From Wyeomyia smithii (Eukaryota; Arthropoda; Insecta; Diptera; Culicidae), in NCBI RefSeq assembly GCF_029784165.1, contig NC_073695.1, positions 12,685,786 to 12,749,785 of the forward strand: a DNA stretch of 64,000 nucleotides, given 5' to 3'. Positions 58,971 to 64,000 of this stretch are shown piece by piece. The translations under genes and the position numbers were made by a program. The first letter of the stretch is position 1; each line of letters opens with the position of its first letter. The notes under the pieces are model-generated. The model searched no databases and was not told the origin of the DNA. It worked only from the letters and a program-made list of their open reading frames with translations.

Positions 58971-59457
58971 TTTTTTCTTCACCTATCGTTTATTTGACAC
59001 GGCACAAATACAATTTAATGTCTAACGGCGCCAATTATATCTGATAACTTAAATTCTTTAAGCAAATTTTTTATCCTCGCTGCTGACTACGAGCTGAAAT
59101 TAAGTCTATCTTAAAACTAGCATATATTTTTCAATCAATGTTTTGTAGTTGAATGGTCGTCTGATGATCGTCGAATGGCCATGGATATGCAGCATGTATG
59201 GATTTGTTCTGCTAAGCCACGATGTCATGAGCTGGGACATGGGCATGTAATCCTCGGGGCCTGGAAGTATTGTGCGGGGTTCAGTTGCTGGTTATGGTTC
59301 GTTGTTGTTGTTCGCTGTTGTTCAAGCCAAGATATCGCGAAAGGCCTCGGGTTCTCAGGTCCTAGCGGATTCGTGTGGGGTTCAGTTGCTGATTCCAGAA
59401 TCGAGGTCTATGACGTGTTCTTGCCGTTTTGTTGAATGTGGATGGAAAGGAATGGGA
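58971..59457 (-). mobile_element. 3' UTR and poly-A end of the I-like element
   Basis: On the minus strand the sequence after the ORF2 stop runs to AATAAACGATAGGTGAAG and an A9 run (plus-strand T run near 58971..58979), which marks the 3' end. It contains a near-duplicated phrase CAGCAACTGAACCCC (minus strand, about 59390 and 59290). The end of the element next to non-repetitive DNA suggests insertion into this locus; the TSD cannot be determined because the 5' end is outside the window. Confidence 0.7.
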
Positions 59458-62400
59458 CTAGACTGGGGCGTGGATGGATTTCAGGAAAATGTATATAAGG
59501 GACATGTAGGGTAGGTCACGACTCGCCAAGACATCACGAACAGGAACAGCTGGTCCTCTACCTTCGGCCCGGAGGGAAGTTATTAATTTAGACCTGGCGT
59601 CACGGTGTACAGGGCATGACCAAACAACGTGCTCTATGTCGTGATAACCTTCACCACAGGCACAGATACCACTTTCCCCGAGCCCAAAACGACGGAGATG
59701 CGCATCAAATCTATAGTGATTGGACATAAGCCGAGACATCACGCAAATGAAATCTCGACCTACATCCAACCCCTTGAACCACGGGCTCGTCGATACCTTG
59801 GGGATAATGGAATGTAACCACCTTCCCAGTTCCCCTCTAGTCCAAGAATTTTGCCAACTGATGATCGTATTCTGACGTACAAGTGCGAAAAACTCATTAA
59901 AAGCAATTGGTCTTTCATAAATGTCACCGTTTGTTGCGCCCACCTTAGCCAAAGAGTCCGCTTTCTCATTACCCGGTATCGAACAGTGAGAAGGGACCCA
60001 CGCTAAGGTAATCTGATACGATTTTTCGGATAAAGCACTCAGTTGTTCCCGTATTTTCCCCAGGAAATACGGAGAGTGCTTAACATCTTTCATCGATCGG
60101 AGAGCCTCAATGGAGCTGAGACTGTCCGTAGAGATGAAATAATGGCCCGTGGGCATTTTTTCGATAATCCCTAGGGTGTACTGAATTGCAGCTAATTCTG
60201 CGACGTAAACAGAAGCAGGATTATCGAGTTTATGGAAGACGGTTAAATTGTTATTGAAGATACCGAAGCCAGTGGACCCATCGAGAAGTGATCCGTCAGT
60301 GTAGAACATATTGTCGCAGTTGATGTTTCGATATTTATTGGAAAATATTTTGGGGATCTGCTGCACGCGTAAATGATCCGGGATTCCACGAGTTTCTTCT
60401 ATCATGGATGTATCGAAAAACACAGTAGAATCAGAAGTATTTGATAAGTCGACACGATTTGGAATATTCGAAGAAGGGTTAATATTTTGGGACATGTGAT
60501 TGAAATACAATGTCATAAAACGGGTTTGAGAATTAAGTTCAATCACAGGACGGTTCAAGACCTCACATTTGATAAGAATACGAGAAGACAGGCTTCAGAA
60601 GCGGTTTTTCAATGGTAGAACTCCAGCTAAGACCTCCAAACTCATCGTATGGGTCGATTGCATGCAACCCAAGGCGATACGCAAACAACGATATTGTATT
60701 CGCTCCAGTTTGATCAAATGTGTGTTTGCTGCGGAGCGGAAGCAGAAACACCCGTACTCAATGACAGACAATATCGTTGTTTGGTAAAGCCTTATAAGGT
60801 CTCCTGAATGGGCTCCCCACCATTGTCTGGTTATTGTACGAAGAAAATTCACTCTTTGTTGACATTTTTTCATCAGATACCTCACGTGACAACCCCAGGT
60901 GCCTTTAGAGTCGAACCAGACACCAAGATATTTGTGTACCAAAACCTGAGAAATTAATTGTGTTCTAAGCTGAGCAGGTTCATGCTTCCTAGAAAAACTA
61001 CTATCTCAGTCTTCTCCGGAGAGAATTCGATACCTAGCTGTAAAGCCCAAGCAGACAAATTGTCCAAGGTATCTTGCAATGGTCCTTGCAAATCGGCAGC
61101 TTTGGCTCCTGTAACAGAGACCACGCTGTCGTCTGCAAGTTGTCTTATCGTGCATGAATTTGCCAGACATTCGTCGATGTCATTTACATAAAAATTGTAA
61201 AGAATGGGGTTTAAACATGAGCCCTGGGGAAGACCCATGTAGCTAATTCGAAAAGTTGCCAAATCGCCGTGCGTAAAATGCATGTGCTTTTCGGACAACA
61301 AATTGTGCAAAAAATTGTTCAAAATTGGCGAAAATCCTTGTCGGTGGAGTTTACCCGAAAGAATGTCAATAGAAACGGAATCAAAAGCCCCCTTAATGTC
61401 CAAGAACGCAGACGCCATTTGTTCTTTGCGAGCATACGCCAGCTGAATATCTGTTGAAAGCAGCGCAAGACGATCATTCGTCCCTTTGGCACGGCGGAAG
61501 CCAAATTGAGTATCCGATAGTAGGCCATTTGATTCGACCCAATGGTCTGAACAACGGAGTATCATTTTTTCCATCAATTTCCGGATACAGGATAGCATTG
61601 CAATCGGCCTATAAGAGTTGTGATCAGAAGCTGGTTTCCCTGGCTTTTGGATGGCGATCACCTTCACTTGCCTCCAATCCTGCGGAACAATGTTTTGCTC
61701 CAGGAACTTATTGAACAAGTTCAACAAGCGCCTTTTGGCATTGCCGGGTAGATTCTTCAACAAGTTGAATTTGATTCTATCTAACCCAGGCGCGTGATTG
61801 TTACAGGACAGGAGGGCAACTGAAAATTCTGCCATCGTAAAAGGTGATTCTATCGCGTCGTGGCCCGGAGACGCATCGCGAACAATGTTTTGCTCAAGAA
61901 CAGAGTCCGGACATACTTTCCTGGCAAAATCAAATATCCACCTACTCGAGGACTCCTCGCTTTCGTTGACCGTTACGCGATTCCGCGTTCTCCGGGCTGT
62001 GTTCCAAAGAGTGCTCATCGATGTCTCCCTCGACGTCTCGTTCACGAACCGACGCCAATATCCGCGTTTCTTTGCTTTAGCCAAGCTTTTAAGCTTGGTA
62101 TCAAGCTCCGAATACCGTATGTAGCCGCCAGGTATACCTCCCTTCTGGAAGGGCAAAAACGCGTCGGATCTTTGCGTGTAGATATCGGAGCACTCTTGGT
62201 CCCACCACGGAGTGGGAGGCCGTTTTTTGATCGTTACGCCGGGATATTTCTTCGTTTGGGCTTGCAACGCGGCGTCGAGAATCAAGCCCGCGAGGAGGTT
62301 GTATTCTTCAAGTGGTGGATGATGTTGAATCGAATCGACCGCTTTTGAAATCATTTCCTCGTATAACTTCCAATCGACATTCCGTGTGAGGTCATACGGA

Positions 62401-63131
62401 ATGTCAACTGGTCGCATGCTAGTTGACCCGTTATTAATTGAAATAAGAATAGGCAAATGGTCGCTACCGTGGGGATCGAGGATTACCTTCCATGTGCAAT
62501 CCAACCGTAGCGACGTCGAACATAAGGATAGATCCAAAGCGCTTGGGCGCGCTGGAGGTTTCGGGATACGTGTCATTTCGCCGTTGTTTAAAACAGTCAT
62601 GTCGAAGTCATCGCAAAGGTTATAGATTAAAGAGGAGCGGTTATCATTGTAAGGGGAACCCCAAGCCACACCATGAGAGTTGAAGGCTCCCAAAATCAAA
62701 CGTGGTGAGGGAAGAAGTTCTATTAAATCAAAAAGCAGCCGTTGCCCAATCTGTGCTCTGGGAGGAATATATATTGAGGCAATACAAAGCTTTTTACCTT
62801 GTATTGTCATTTGACATGCGACAACTTCGATGCCTGGAATCGAGGGGAGGTTAATACTATAGAAAGAATAGCACTTTTTAATCCCTAAAAGTACTCCCCC
62901 ATATGGGGTGTCTCGATCAAGGCGAATAATATTAAAATCATGGAAGTTGAGATCAATATTTGAAGTAAGCCAAGTTTCACAAAGGGAAAATGCATCGCAT
63001 TTGTTTTTATTTATCAAAACTTTAAACGAATCCATTTTTGGTAAAATACTTCTACAATTCCACTGTAAGACAGAGATAGAATCCTTCATATACGCAGTTG
63101 AATTAGGCATCGAAGGATACAATCGCTGCAA
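59458..63131 (-). pseudogene. I-like non-LTR retrotransposon ORF2 (EN-RT-RNase H), inactivated
   Basis: Encodes the replication polyprotein. Endonuclease: QWNCRS (N25), CETW (E52), GAFNSHG (148-154), SDH (223-225). Reverse transcriptase: FLDIKGAFDSV, LPQGSCLNPILYNFYVNDID and the catalytic box LADD (about residues 666-668). RNase H: MFYTDGSLLDGS, VAELAAIQYTLG, ISTDSLSSIEA, GNEKADSLAKVGA, all with catalytic acids intact. C-terminal Cys/His motif: CACGEGYHDIEHVVWSC. Three lesions: the catalytic Asp of the endonuclease GDFN motif is Ala (codon 62685..62687), a one-base deletion in a T run (plus-strand A5 at 60993..60997) shifts the frame, and TGA at 60595..60597 replaces a sense codon. The first ATG (63108..63110) overlaps the ORF1 stop as ATGCCTAA. 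Otherwise it looks recent. Confidence 0.9.
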
Positions 63132-64000
63132 GGAGGGGCCATTGGGCAGTCAACTGCTTCAAAAATGATCTAACTGTTGGGAGAAATGCTGTGAGAAAAA
63201 ATTTAATTGGATCGGGTACATTGAAAGTTTCAAAAATCCAGTCCACAATGTCAGAAAAATTGACCAGTCCAGCATTTGATTTATCAACTGGATGTGCAAA
63301 AGGAACAACTGGGGTTTTAGATGTTCCAGGAAGTGCTGGGAACTCATTCTGAGACTTTAAATTTGCAAGCCCAGTAGGAGTTTGCTCCGGCTTTTCCGCA
63401 GCACTTTTAAATTTGTTCGTATTATTCATTCCATCTTGAGAGACCTTAGGGCCTTTCCTGGGAAGCTTAGGAGAGGAAATATTTTTCCTCTTTCTAGATT
63501 TTCCAGGATTGGCGTAGGACGTTTCTGCTGGTGGATCGTCAGAGTCCGTTTCATCCGAAGACAGCAGATCAAAGGGGTTCGATGTTATGGTAGAAGTGGT
63601 CACGGTTTTCTTAAGAATTTCAGCGTAAGAACGCTTTGAGCGCTCCTTAAGAGACCGTTTAATTTTATCTCTGCGTTGTATGTACACCGGGCATGTGGAA
63701 AGCTCATGCAGATTTTCCCCGCAAGGAATACACTTTTCAGCGTTTACACTGCAAGAATCTTCCGCATGAGTCTCCCCACACTTGCCACACCGTGCCTTAT
63801 TGCAGCAGTAGGCAACTGTATGACCTAACTGCTTGCAATTGGTGCAATTCATAACACGGGGCACATACAAACGCACAGGCAGACGAACCCGGTTAATCGA
63901 GACGTGGCTAAGGAGAGCAGATCCGGCAAACGTAACGCGAAACGAGTCTGACGGAGTGTATACTTTTTTACCGTTGACGAGCGACATAGACCGTAATTGC
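63103..64000 (-). CDS. I-like retrotransposon ORF1 (gag-like), 5' end outside window
   Basis: The frame is open from the right edge of the window, so the N-terminus is missing; the first Met inside (63987) need not be the start. Three zinc knuckles follow each other, counted from that Met: C48-x2-C51-x4-H-x4-C61, C67-x2-C70-x3-H74-x4-C79 and C86-x2-C89-x4-H94-x4-C99. Then comes a basic segment (KIKRSLKERSKRSYAEILKK), a Ser/Asp-rich linker and a C-terminal hydrophobic domain. Such proteins bind the element RNA and form the particle that carries ORF2. No stop or frameshift was seen in the visible part. The stop overlaps the ORF2 start, suggesting reinitiation. Confidence 0.85.
   Translation of the reverse strand, partial: QLRSMSLVNGKKVYTPSDSFRVTFAGSALLSHVSINRVRLPVRLYVPRVMNCTNCKQLGHTVAYCCNKARCGKCGETHAEDSCSVNAEKCIPCGENLHELSTCPVYIQRRDKIKRSLKERSKRSYAEILKKTVTTSTITSNPFDLLSSDETDSDDPPAETSYANPGKSRKRKNISSPKLPRKGPKVSQDGMNNTNKFKSAAEKPEQTPTGLANLKSQNEFPALPGTSKTPVVPFAHPVDKSNAGLVNFSDIVDWIFETFNVPDPIKFFLTAFLPTVRSFLKQLTAQWPLLAAIVSFDA

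Overview
This window looks like non-coding, transposon-rich DNA from a mosquito, most likely a culicine such as Aedes. That is inference: the sequence is AT-rich, carries tRNA-derived SINEs, and is packed with broken non-LTR retrotransposons whose proteins read like the I, LOA, Jockey, CR1 and RTE-like families of culicine genomes. It also has Helitron-type repeats, palindromic MITEs and long simple-sequence tracts. No bacterial or viral gene was seen. Most long open frames are transposon remnants or artefacts of simple repeats.

The one convincing host-gene piece is a short first coding exon on the minus strand (22461..22539). It has an ideal start context (CAAAATGG), an N-terminus that fits N-myristoylation plus palmitoylation (MGCGQSK followed by a basic stretch), and a strong donor (GTAAGTAC). 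If real, everything at lower coordinates is probably its first intron, and no later exon was recognised. A weaker two-exon candidate lies on the plus strand at 33266..33988.

Layout. 1-5 kb: a SINE with target-site duplications (TSDs), fragments of an I-like and a Jockey-like element, and two MITEs. 5-10 kb: nothing identifiable. 10.7-16.3 kb: two inverted arms of about 630 bp enclosing decayed LOA-like and RTE-like reverse transcriptases. 16.3-19.1 kb: a dispersed tandem family (called B here) and a CR1/Jockey-type C-terminal remnant. 22.4-25.7 kb: the exon, a second SINE, degenerate repeats and a pogo/Tc1-like MITE. 26.4-27.9 kb: a 1.5 kb pyrimidine tract. 35.0-37.3 kb: an element built of tandem half-units. 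38.3-39.2 kb: a GGACT pentamer array beside a LOA-type RNase H remnant. 44.3-50.2 kb: a nest of transposons, with a Helitron-like element inserted into another, a CR1 insertion, and terminal inverted repeats (TIRs) at both ends. 50.3-51.3 kb: a palindromic hAT-type element with an 8-bp TSD and a tiny retroposon inside. 54.6-56.8 kb: family B again. 59.0-64.0 kb: a long, young-looking I-like retrotransposon on the minus strand, inactivated by a frameshift, a stop codon and loss of a catalytic endonuclease residue, running off the right edge.

The order of insertion can be read from the TSDs, and this layering is the most informative content of the window.
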